Source: a virus
Virus record (IMG/VR): IMGVR_UViG_3300034073_002360
Location: 1 to 36,087 of that record
Strand: one strand, 5' to 3'
DNA: 36,087 bases
The translations under genes were made by a program, and so were the position numbers. Position 1 is the first letter of the stretch, and each line of letters begins with the position of its first letter. Below are positions 6,892 to 12,254 of this stretch, piece after piece. A model generated the notes under the pieces. It saw only the letters and a list, made by a program, of their open reading frames with translations, had not been told where the DNA came from and did no database searches.

Positions 6892-8516
6892 CCGATAAGC
6901 ACGAAGCCCTGCTCGGCCTGCTCGTTGACAGAGCGCCACGCTCGCCAGGTAGCCATGACCGAGGCCACGCAGGCGTCGATGCGCTTGCTCTGGTCCTTCT
7001 TCTGGATTCGCCAGCCCCTGTCGGTCATCTTTGCTGCTGTCGCTTCGACGTGAGCGGCCAGAACTGCGTCGCCGTCGTGAATCAGGCGGCGCTCCTGTGC
7101 TGATGCGTAGAACTGCTGGTAGGCATCGGCCATCGCGGCCGAGGACTGATGCAATGGAGCCACGGTGAGCCCTTCCCCTGAGAGTGTCTGTGCTGAGCGC
7201 TCGAAGAAGCGCGGGTCAAAGACGAGCTCGCGCACGTCGTAGGTGTTTGCCAGCGTCCTGACGTACTCCTCGACCTGCTCAAGGTCGACGCGGCCACCTT
7301 CGGCGTATTCGTGAGCCGGTACGTCGTGAACGGCGCTCCAGACGTGCGCGGTTACGGCAACCTTGTCGCCCGTGACCCACGACATTGAAACGGCTGTGGT
7401 GTCATGCACTAGGCCAACGTCGATGCCGAGATAGACGGGAGTGCCGGGCGCCGGGCGAAGCTCGTCGTCATGCATCTCATCCCACAGGCCCGGTTTGAGC
7501 CATGAGGTCCTTGTCGCCGTCCATTGGTTGAGGTGAAGGCGCCGAAAGGCCTGCTCGTCAACGGTGGGCGAGTCAAGCTGCTGGCGGAGCGTCTGCGGCG
7601 TAACCCACGAAGCCGGATTAGCGCGCATCCAGGCGTCCTCGTCTTCAATGTCGCTGTCGGCCGGCGCCTGCCACCAGTAGAACAGGAAGCCGGTGTCGGT
7701 GTCCTTGGCGACGAGCAACGAGCCGTTCTCGCGCTCTTCCAGCTGCGGCAGCTCGGTGGCCTGCTTGAACAAGCGGCCAAGAACGGTCTCGCGGTCATAG
7801 CCGGCCGTCGTGATGGAGACGGTTAGCGGCTGCTCGCGGGCCCCTGTCGCGGTCTGCATCGCCGCCCAAAGCTCTTCCTGCCTCGGAGTCATCCACGAGT
7901 GCAGCTCGTCGGCGACGATCGTTGAAGGGTTTAGGCCGTGCTGGAGCTTGCCATCAGCGGCGATGCGGCGAATGAGGCCATCTGTCTGCGGGCACTTGAT
8001 GACGAAGCGCTGCTGGTCAAACCACAGGCTTAGATCGGCGTTGCTGTCAGCGAACGCTCGAGCCTGGTCAAAGACGACGGCGGCCTGCTCGCGGGAGCCC
8101 GCTGCCACTACGACATCTGGCGCGTGTTCGCCTTCGGCCGAGCAGGCCCACAAAGCCAGCGCCGAGAGCAGCGAGCTCTTGCCGTTCTTGCGCGGCAGCC
8201 CGATAAGCGCCTGGCGCACGATGCGGTTGCCGTGCTTATCGACGGCCAGCAGGTCATCGACAAGCTCGCGCTGCCAGGGCTCAAGCTGAAACGGCTTGCC
8301 ATGCCAGCGGCCGATCGTGTGACGAATCAGCTGGTCGGTGAACAGCGAAAAGTGCTTGGCCGGCTCCAGCGGGCCGCCCTGGCGGATGCTCTTTGCCTGC
8401 CACAGCTTCGGCGTCGCGTCGCGCTCCTCAAGCAGGTGCTCGTGGCGGTCCCACCGAAAGGTGCCATCCCTCTGGTGCTGCTCAAGCGTCTTCGCCCTGC
8501 TCGGCGGTGTCGGCAT
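6888..8516 (-). CDS. terL: Terminase large subunit
   Basis: A 542-aa packaging motor. The ATPase domain has a Walker A-like motif IGLPRKNGKSSLL (residues 105-117) and a Walker B VADELHSW with Asp203-Glu204. The C-terminal nuclease domain has YLGIDVGLVHDTTAV, and LVFDPRFFER, with acidic residues expected to bind metal. It docks on the portal, pumps DNA into the prohead and cuts it. I took the ATG at 8516 because GGGGAG lies five bases upstream; in-frame codons further up run into a terminator-like hairpin. A separate small subunit is not obvious; an HNH gene takes the place upstream. Confidence 0.95.
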   Translation of the reverse strand: MPTPPSRAKTLEQHQRDGTFRWDRHEHLLEERDATPKLWQAKSIRQGGPLEPAKHFSLFTDQLIRHTIGRWHGKPFQLEPWQRELVDDLLAVDKHGNRIVRQALIGLPRKNGKSSLLSALALWACSAEGEHAPDVVVAAGSREQAAVVFDQARAFADSNADLSLWFDQQRFVIKCPQTDGLIRRIAADGKLQHGLNPSTIVADELHSWMTPRQEELWAAMQTATGAREQPLTVSITTAGYDRETVLGRLFKQATELPQLEERENGSLLVAKDTDTGFLFYWWQAPADSDIEDEDAWMRANPASWVTPQTLRQQLDSPTVDEQAFRRLHLNQWTATRTSWLKPGLWDEMHDDELRPAPGTPVYLGIDVGLVHDTTAVSMSWVTGDKVAVTAHVWSAVHDVPAHEYAEGGRVDLEQVEEYVRTLANTYDVRELVFDPRFFERSAQTLSGEGLTVAPLHQSSAAMADAYQQFYASAQERRLIHDGDAVLAAHVEATAAKMTDRGWRIQKKDQSKRIDACVASVMATWRAWRSVNEQAEQGFVLIG

Positions 8517-8542
8517 CAAGTCTCCCCATGCTCCATCTCCAC

Positions 8543-8576
8543 AAAAAAAATCTGCCCCCACCGCGCGGACTGGGGC
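8543..8576 (-). terminator. Terminator-like hairpin with U8 between HNH and terminase genes
   Basis: The minus strand reads GCCCC (8576-8572), a 13-base loop containing CCGCGCGG, GGGGC (8558-8554), then AGA and eight T residues (8550-8543). This is the shape of an intrinsic terminator or attenuator, placed only 27 bases before the terminase start inside an otherwise continuous operon. It could set the ratio of upstream to downstream transcripts, or be part of the cos region, which in cos phages usually lies near the terminase genes. Confidence 0.45.
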
Positions 8577-8595
8577 GCCCTCCCACCAGCTGAGG

Positions 8596-8952
8596 TCAGC
8601 CCCCCCTTTGACTTCTCCTGTGTGCGTGCGTGCGCCCGTGGCATACGCGGCAGAGCGTCTCTAGGTTGTCCAGGTCCAGCGCCCTCGTTGCGTCTTGGTG
8701 GACTTCGATGTCGTGATGGACGATGAGCTGCTGCGTTGTGCCGCAGCGCCTGCATCGGTACTCGTCACGCGCTAGGGCTGCTGCCCTTACCTTCTTCCAC
8801 GCTGCTGTGCCGTAGATGCGTTGGCGCTGTAGCTGTTCGGGTGTCCACTTGCGGCGGCGGCGATGGCCTCGACCGAAGCTCGGCGGCCTTGCACACGCGG
8901 CGCATACCGGGCTCGTCAGGTTCTCGTGCAGACAGCCGCAGCTGTTGCACAC
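8596..8952 (-). CDS. HNH endonuclease next to terminase
   Basis: A 118-aa protein with Cys pairs at the N-terminus (CNSCGC, CAACARPP) and a classical HNH nuclease core: WKKVRAAALARDEYRCRRCG, then VHHDIEVH, then DLDNLETLCRVCHGRTH. The second Cys set (CRRC...CRVC) would hold zinc. HNH proteins encoded beside large terminases are known to take part in cos cleavage with terminase and portal in HK97-like phages, so that role is likely here. I chose GTG at 8952; TTG codons at 8967 and 8997 would add 5 or 15 residues and overlap the upstream gene. Confidence 0.85.
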   Translation of the reverse strand: MCNSCGCLHENLTSPVCAACARPPSFGRGHRRRRKWTPEQLQRQRIYGTAAWKKVRAAALARDEYRCRRCGTTQQLIVHHDIEVHQDATRALDLDNLETLCRVCHGRTHAHRRSQRGG

Positions 8953-8959
8953 CTTCAGC

Positions 8960-9616
8960 TCAGGCAAAGCGAACCTCGGGCTCCATCTCCCCAACAAGGA
9001 CGCGGCGCTCGGGATGGCTAGGCGATCCGTTGCGGGTCTCTCGCAGGTGAAGGCAGAAGGCGTCGCGCAGCGCGTCTATCTGTACGCCGTCAGCTGCCAG
9101 GCGGCGGCTCATGTTGTAGTCGGCAGCGAAGCCGTCGTCGCCGTACGCCTGATACGGGTAGCGCTCCCACATCTCAACGGTGCAGGTAGTCAGGCAGAAG
9201 CCGGTGAAGTAGGTGAGCTGCACCTCGGGCCCCATCAGCACGTCGCGCCACGAGGGCAGCGTGTAGCTGCGGGGCTTCGGTGTCTCGTCGGTGAGCGGCT
9301 CGGTGCTAAGCGCCACCTTGTCGTCGGTGAAGTCCTGGTTGCACCAGCCGGTCGTTACCCGCTTGAGATACTGCTCGGCGTGGCGCAGCACCAGCTCGAG
9401 AGAGTGCGGCGCGATGACCGCGTCGTCGCTGATAAGGCTTAGGTGCGTGTAGCCGCGCTCCTTGACGCCTGACATTACCTGCTCGGTCCAGACGCTGTCG
9501 GCTATCTGCCGTTCGGTGTAGCCGCGTATCAGCACCTTGTCGATGTTCAGGGCGTCAAGGGCGTCAAGGACCTGCGGTATCTCGCGGACGTTGAGCACCG
9601 CGAGGACCGGCTTCAC
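8960..9616 (-). CDS. Second glycosyltransferase-like protein
   Basis: A 218-aa protein beginning MKPVLAVLNVREIPQVLDAL, with a DD motif in LSLISDDAVIAPHSLELVL (near residue 63) and GDDGFAADYNMSRRLAADG near 165, a pattern like GT-A transferases with an early metal-binding Asp pair. TYFTGFCLTTCTVEMWERYP between them resembles the acceptor-side segment of such enzymes. GTG at 9616 overlaps the stop of a 51-aa gene (GTGA). With the DxD protein at 5117-5905 it makes two transferase-like genes in the head operon. It could be a non-catalytic sugar-binding relative; substrate unknown. Confidence 0.65.
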   Translation of the reverse strand: MKPVLAVLNVREIPQVLDALDALNIDKVLIRGYTERQIADSVWTEQVMSGVKERGYTHLSLISDDAVIAPHSLELVLRHAEQYLKRVTTGWCNQDFTDDKVALSTEPLTDETPKPRSYTLPSWRDVLMGPEVQLTYFTGFCLTTCTVEMWERYPYQAYGDDGFAADYNMSRRLAADGVQIDALRDAFCLHLRETRNGSPSHPERRVLVGEMEPEVRFA

Positions 9617-9768
9617 TTCTGCCGGCCTCTCCAGAACGTGACGGGCAGCTGCTCGCGCTTAGGGTCCTCACGCTCGAGGGCCTCGATGAACCAGTCCGGT
9701 GCGTTGTGCGCCTTGCTCCACCACACGAGGAACTCCCTCTGCTTTTCGTCTAGGAAGATGAAGGGCAC
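9613..9768 (-). CDS. Small Trp-rich protein
   Basis: A 51-aa frame starting MPFIFLDEKQREFLVWWSKA and ending LPVTFWRGRQK. Composition is protein-like, with five Trp residues and a helix over residues 8-40. The GTG at 9768 overlaps the end of the preceding 83-aa gene by 19 bases, and its TGA overlaps the GTG of the glycosyltransferase-like gene, fitting the coupled style of the operon. No clear ribosome site precedes the GTG, so translation may depend on the upstream gene. I do not recognise the family. Confidence 0.55.
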   Translation of the reverse strand: MPFIFLDEKQREFLVWWSKAHNAPDWFIEALEREDPKREQLPVTFWRGRQK

Positions 9769-10001
9769 CGGAACGTGAGCCCGTTAGCGGGCAGGAGCCT
9801 GTGAGAGTGAATGGCGACGCTGATAACCGCGCGCACGCGCAGCCTCTTGTCATCGCTTGTCAGCGCAGCTAGGGCGACGCGGTTCGGTTCCAGCCCAACC
9901 ACGGCGACGTCTTCCTCGAGATCGCTGTTGATAACCGGCACGCAGGTGACGCACAGGTCGCTATCGACCATGATGTCGGCGAGCTCCACGGCGTCATACA
10001 T
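9750..10001 (-). CDS. Small protein of unknown function in the late-operon head
   Basis: An 83-aa frame starting MYDAVELADIMVDSDLCVTC. It shows alternating strands (VAVVGLEPNRVALAAL; VRAVISVAIHSH) that suggest a small alpha/beta fold. The ATG at 10001 overlaps the last 8 bases of the 48-aa membrane protein gene. There is no strong ribosome site of its own. It overlaps the next gene by 19 bases. Function cannot be inferred. Confidence 0.55.
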   Translation of the reverse strand: MYDAVELADIMVDSDLCVTCVPVINSDLEEDVAVVGLEPNRVALAALTSDDKRLRVRAVISVAIHSHRLLPANGLTFRCPSSS

Positions 10002-10140
10002 GCCAGGGGAAGTCCTTGCGATCGTGCAGCATGAGGACAGCACCGACGGCCGCAGCACCGAGGCCGACGAGGCCGTGGTGAACTCGCAGGCCGCAGATCC
10101 AGACGCGGCGCTGCTTAGTGTCGACGTGCAGGAGGCGCAT
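9994..10140 (-). CDS. Small single-span membrane protein, first gene of late operon
   Basis: A 48-aa frame: a basic start (MRLLHVDTKQRRVWICGLRV), a hydrophobic Gly/Ala/Val helix (GLVGLGAAAVGAVLML, residues 25-40) and a charged tail ending DFPWHV. This predicts one membrane span with the basic end inside. The ATG at 10140 is preceded by GAGGG five bases upstream. It is the first gene after the terminator at 10172-10194 and thus probably heads the late message. Possible roles include a small membrane effector or an exclusion-type protein, but nothing in the sequence decides this. Confidence 0.6.
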   Translation of the reverse strand: MRLLHVDTKQRRVWICGLRVHHGLVGLGAAAVGAVLMLHDRKDFPWHV

Positions 10141-10171
10141 AGGTTCCCTCGCTCCCTGCCCTTCGAATACA

Positions 10172-10194
10172 GAAAAGCCAGCGCTCAGGCTGGC
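10172..10194 (-). terminator. Intrinsic terminator closing the early/regulatory operon
   Basis: On the minus strand GCCAGC (10194-10189), loop CTGAGC, GCTGGC (10182-10177), then TTTTC (10176-10172): six perfect pairs and a U-rich end. It lies between the regulatory genes above (10345 and higher) and the late operon (10140 and lower). It would stop early transcripts unless antitermination occurs. Confidence 0.7.
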
Positions 10195-10222
10195 CTAAAA
10201 GATTTGCTCGACGCCGTTCCAC

Positions 10223-10313
10223 CTCGGAGACGCCGAGCTATAAAGCGCGTCCCTCAAGACGCTATGCGTCCCACCTGATTTAGGGCGCACTACGCCCTTT
10301 CCAGGGGGGACGC
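10223..10313. promoter_or_regulatory. Cluster of inverted repeats in the early/late junction
   Basis: The 204-base gene-free stretch 10141-10344 holds, besides the terminator, CTCGG-N5-CCGAG (10223-10237), the perfect palindrome GACGC-TAT-GCGTC (10258-10270) and AGGGCG-N5-CGCCCT (10282-10298). The heptamer GCGTCCC occurs at 10247-10253 and 10266-10272, and inverted at 10307-10313. This is the natural place for the late promoter and its operators. I could not find a convincing -35/-10 pair, so a dedicated activator or antitermination is possible. Confidence 0.45.
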
Positions 10314-10344
10314 AGAAAAGATAGACCCCTAGCCGGACGGAAAG

Positions 10345-10533
10345 TTACTCCTGCTCAATGATCTGGTAGACGCGGGCGCGTGAACAGCCCAACGCGCGCG
10401 CCACAGCCGTCACAGAAACGCCGTCAGAGACCGCTAAGCGGATCAGGTTGTTGCGCTCCTGACGCAACCCCTCAGCCCGCTCAGCGGCCTCCTGAAAGCG
10501 CTTGTCGGCTTCGGTTACTGCGTCAAGGGTCAC
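10345..10533 (-). CDS. Small helix-turn-helix DNA-binding protein
   Basis: A 62-aa protein. Residues 5-32 form a charged helix (ADKRFQEAAERAEGLRQERN) and residues 36-58 a helix-turn-helix (LAVSDGVSVTAVARALGCSR with ARVYQII following), like resolvase or MerR-type small HTH proteins. GTG at 10533 overlaps the stop of the upstream gene (GTGA); an in-frame ATG at 10566 would overlap it by 37 bases and is less likely. It is the last gene before the early/late control region, a natural place for a late regulator. Targets are unknown. Confidence 0.75.
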   Translation of the reverse strand: MTLDAVTEADKRFQEAAERAEGLRQERNNLIRLAVSDGVSVTAVARALGCSRARVYQIIEQE

Positions 10534-10769
10534 GAAACCATTTCCTGACCCCGAACCCGCAGCCATACCTGCGAACCCTGAGTGTCAATGTCTGAGAGTG
10601 CCTCAAGTCCAGCGTCCGTCAGTACCCACTTGCCCGTGAAATGGAGACCTTCAAAAGCAATCAGACCACGCGACTGCAGAGCCTTGATTGTGCGTTTGTC
10701 TGAGTTTTGAGTGCCGATGTGGAAGTCACGGATCATCACCAGCCAATCTTGCTGAGCGTCGGTAAGCAT
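10530..10769 (-). CDS. Winged-helix-like small protein
   Basis: A 79-aa protein: MLTDAQQDWLVMIRDFHIGT, then a helix DKRTIKALQSRGLIAFEGL and a wing-like strand pair (HFTGKWVLTDAGLEAL). This is the ordering of a winged helix DNA-binding domain in which the recognition helix is followed by a hairpin. ATG at 10769 overlaps the preceding stop (TGATG) with AAGGAG upstream. It sits directly before the 62-aa HTH gene and is coupled to it. A regulatory role is inferred from fold only. Confidence 0.65.
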   Translation of the reverse strand: MLTDAQQDWLVMIRDFHIGTQNSDKRTIKALQSRGLIAFEGLHFTGKWVLTDAGLEALSDIDTQGSQVWLRVRGQEMVS

Positions 10770-11071
10770 CACTCTTGCTCCTTGTACCAACGGTCGACCT
10801 CGTCGCAGGTTGCCTTGACGACCTGACCTCGAGGAGCATTGAGCAGGTCCGCATACGACAGATAGAACTGCGCCTCCGCGTTGCCCGTGCAAATCCTGAT
10901 GTAGTCAGCATCAGACGGTTCCCAAACGAGGTCGCCGTCCTTCTCAACGAGACGATCCGTGCCGCGTCCGATGAAACCGATGAAAGCCTCCTCGTCATCC
11001 CACTCATCGACAAGCCACTCGTGGATCTCTGAAATGATACGTTCGCAAACTTCGCGCTCTTGCGTTGTCAT
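10769..11071 (-). CDS. Acidic protein of unknown function
   Basis: A 100-aa, strongly acidic protein (MTTQEREVCERIISEIHEWL; DEWDDEEAFIGFIGRGTDRL). Its ATG at 11071 has GGAGG five bases upstream and overlaps the previous stop (ATGA). It is coupled to the winged-helix gene. Acidic small phage proteins can mimic DNA and block host nucleases or repressors, but there is no direct evidence here. Confidence 0.65.
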   Translation of the reverse strand: MTTQEREVCERIISEIHEWLVDEWDDEEAFIGFIGRGTDRLVEKDGDLVWEPSDADYIRICTGNAEAQFYLSYADLLNAPRGQVVKATCDEVDRWYKEQE

Positions 11072-11316
11072 GCGTCCTCCTTTTCGCAGCGCTCAACCCA
11101 CTTTTCCCAATCCACAACCGCATCCGTAAAGAAGTCGTCAAGGCGAGACTCAATTTCTGACGCGTATAGCGCCGCCCATCCGCCAAAGTCGTGCGGATTG
11201 TCATCCGACACTTCCACGAAGTCGGCGACTTTGGTCATCAGCAAGTTGGTCGCCTCCCAAGCAGCGTCCCTTGCCTTCTGGTTCATCATCTCTAGTACTA
11301 CCTGGTCCATTTCCAT
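11068..11316 (-). CDS. Acidic protein of unknown function, first gene behind the 11355 promoter
   Basis: An 82-aa protein starting MEMDQVVLEMMNQKARDAAW, acidic and helical, ending WVERCEKEDA. I chose ATG 11316 because GAGGGG lies six bases upstream and this leaves a 30-base leader after the predicted start of transcription. An in-frame ATG at 11346 lies about at the transcription start and would give a leaderless 92-aa product. Net charge is strongly negative like its neighbour. Function unknown. Confidence 0.65.
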   Translation of the reverse strand: MEMDQVVLEMMNQKARDAAWEATNLLMTKVADFVEVSDDNPHDFGGWAALYASEIESRLDDFFTDAVVDWEKWVERCEKEDA

Positions 11317-11339
11317 GTCCTGCCCCTCTCTGTTGGTTG

Positions 11340-11355
11340 ACTCCATGACTGGAGT
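11340..11355. promoter_or_regulatory. Palindromic operator at the transcription start
   Basis: ACTCCA-TGAC-TGGAGT is a perfect inverted repeat with a 4-base spacer. It overlaps the 3' side of the predicted -10 box and the transcription start of the minus-strand promoter at 11353-11382, so a bound dimer would block RNA polymerase. The protein that binds it is unknown; one of the small HTH genes downstream is a candidate. Confidence 0.45.
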
Positions 11356-11382
11356 GTAACCCCTCTTACGGCAGGGTGTCAA
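11353..11382 (-). promoter_or_regulatory. Sigma70-like promoter
   Basis: On the minus strand, TTGACA (11382-11377, perfect -35), an 18-base spacer, and TACACT (11358-11353, four of six matches to the -10 consensus). It reads into the 11316 gene and the small regulatory genes after it. It is the best promoter match I found in the window and is flanked on both sides by inverted repeats. Confidence 0.65.
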
Positions 11383-11417
11383 GACCCCTGACGCAAAGCG
11401 CGTAAGTACCCTTACGC
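11365..11417. promoter_or_regulatory. CTTACG half-site array around the -35 box
   Basis: GCGTAAG-TACC-CTTACGC (11400-11417) is a perfect 7+7 inverted repeat just upstream of the -35 box. A further half-site, CTTACG (11365-11370), lies between -35 and -10. A shared hexamer on either side of the -35 element suggests one regulator binding co-operatively. Whether it represses or activates cannot be told. Confidence 0.45.
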
Positions 11418-11434
11418 AGTCCCAAAGTACCGCA

Positions 11435-11510
11435 TGAACAGCAGCATCGGGAGAGTCCGGTCAACCGGACTGCCACAGCGCCTCGTCCCGTCCCTCGGTG
11501 CTGCTGTTCA
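11435..11510. repeat. Nested inverted repeat enclosing an 18-bp palindrome
   Basis: TGAACAGCAGCA (11435-11446) and its perfect complement TGCTGCTGTTCA (11499-11510) flank the palindrome AGTCCGGTCAACCGGACT (11454-11471). The element lies in the 147-base gap between the 70-aa gene and the 11355 promoter. No U-tract follows on either strand, so it is not an ordinary terminator. It may be an operator, origin or attachment region. Confidence 0.6.
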
Positions 11511-11529
11511 CGAACGGCGCACCACTCCC

Positions 11530-11742
11530 TCATCTCCCATGTCTACTTGCATCGTCCCGTGCGCTCTCCCACCGTGCCAGCCTCACCTTGCGGTCTGCCT
11601 TCCACGGGTTCGCGTATTGCTCCTGAGCCGACGGTTTCAGCTCGGACGCACGTTGCCTGTCTTCCCCACGCCGTTCGCGGGTGTAGGACGCTTCCCTCAA
11701 GCTCCCGGTATAAAGATCCGCGCCTGGCCGGGCCGGCGACAT
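11530..11742 (-). CDS. Small highly charged protein
   Basis: A 70-aa frame starting MSPARPGADLYTGSLREASY, rich in Arg, Glu, Lys and Gln, without hydrophobic core, probably helical or disordered and able to bind nucleic acid. ATG at 11742 follows the preceding stop by six bases. The overlapping frame gives a Gly/Arg/Pro-rich product that looks like noise, which supports this frame. It is the last gene before the 11383-11529 control region. Family not recognised. Confidence 0.5.
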   Translation of the reverse strand: MSPARPGADLYTGSLREASYTRERRGEDRQRASELKPSAQEQYANPWKADRKVRLARWESARDDASRHGR

Positions 11743-11748
11743 CGCTAC

Positions 11749-12051
11749 TTAGCCCACGCGCTCTCCCCTGCGGATACGGGATGCGACGACGTGGCGGCGG
11801 CCGTTGTCCTTGGCCTTGACGCGCGCGATGGCGCTCTCCCACGTCTCAAAGCGGTCGTACTTGCCCTTGGTCTCCAATGAGCAGACAAGGTCCTGGCCGA
11901 CGAGGCGCAGCAGCTCGCGCTTGACCTGGTTGTAGGGGGCGAGGTGCTCGAGCTCGTCGGCGAGCTCCAAGGCGGTCATCTGCTGACGGCTCAGCTGCGC
12001 GAGGATTGCGCGACGCAGTCGACGGCGGCTGTCCTTGAAGGCGGCCTGCAC
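11749..12051 (-). CDS. Winged-helix-like DNA-binding protein
   Basis: A 100-aa basic protein. Residues 10-55 resemble a winged helix: LRRAILAQLSRQQMTALELA, then YNQVKRELLRLVGQDLVCSL and a hairpin ETKGKYDRFETW. The C-terminus is Arg/Lys-rich. GTG at 12051 shares one base with the preceding TAG. It belongs to the run of small regulators downstream of the methyltransferases. A role in local regulation is inferred. Confidence 0.6.
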   Translation of the reverse strand: MQAAFKDSRRRLRRAILAQLSRQQMTALELADELEHLAPYNQVKRELLRLVGQDLVCSLETKGKYDRFETWESAIARVKAKDNGRRHVVASRIRRGERVG

Positions 12052-12254
12052 TACCTGCGACGGGCAAGCAGCCCGATCTCCGTCATCAACTGCTCAAGGC
12101 GGGCGACCTTCTGTCCAAGACTGTCGCGCTCTGACCGCAGCTCGCGCTCAGCCTGGTTGTAGCCGACGCGGTAGGCCTTGCTGGCGTCCATTGTCGGCAC
12201 AATTCCCGCGCGCTGAAGCGCGCCATGTATCTGTCCTTGGCCTTCGGCGTTCAT
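12051..12254 (-). CDS. Small coiled-coil protein
   Basis: A 67-aa protein with an N-terminal polar part (MNAEGQGQIHGALQRAGIVP) and a heptad-patterned helix (AERELRSERDSLGQKVARLE) ending in Arg-rich residues. ATG at 12254 overlaps the stop of the methyltransferase gene (ATGA). Function unknown; it may be a partner of a neighbouring DNA-binding protein. Confidence 0.6.
   Translation of the reverse strand: MNAEGQGQIHGALQRAGIVPTMDASKAYRVGYNQAERELRSERDSLGQKVARLEQLMTEIGLLARRR

Noticed and set aside
10282-10298. AGGGCG-N5-CGCCCT as a plus-strand terminator
   Set aside because: Only three T follow, and no plus-strand gene precedes it; kept only as part of the control region.
11434-11880. Plus-strand open frame of 148 aa in the regulatory gap
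   Set aside because: Pro/Arg/Leu-rich, crosses two likely minus-strand genes and begins inside the inverted repeat; no ribosome site.
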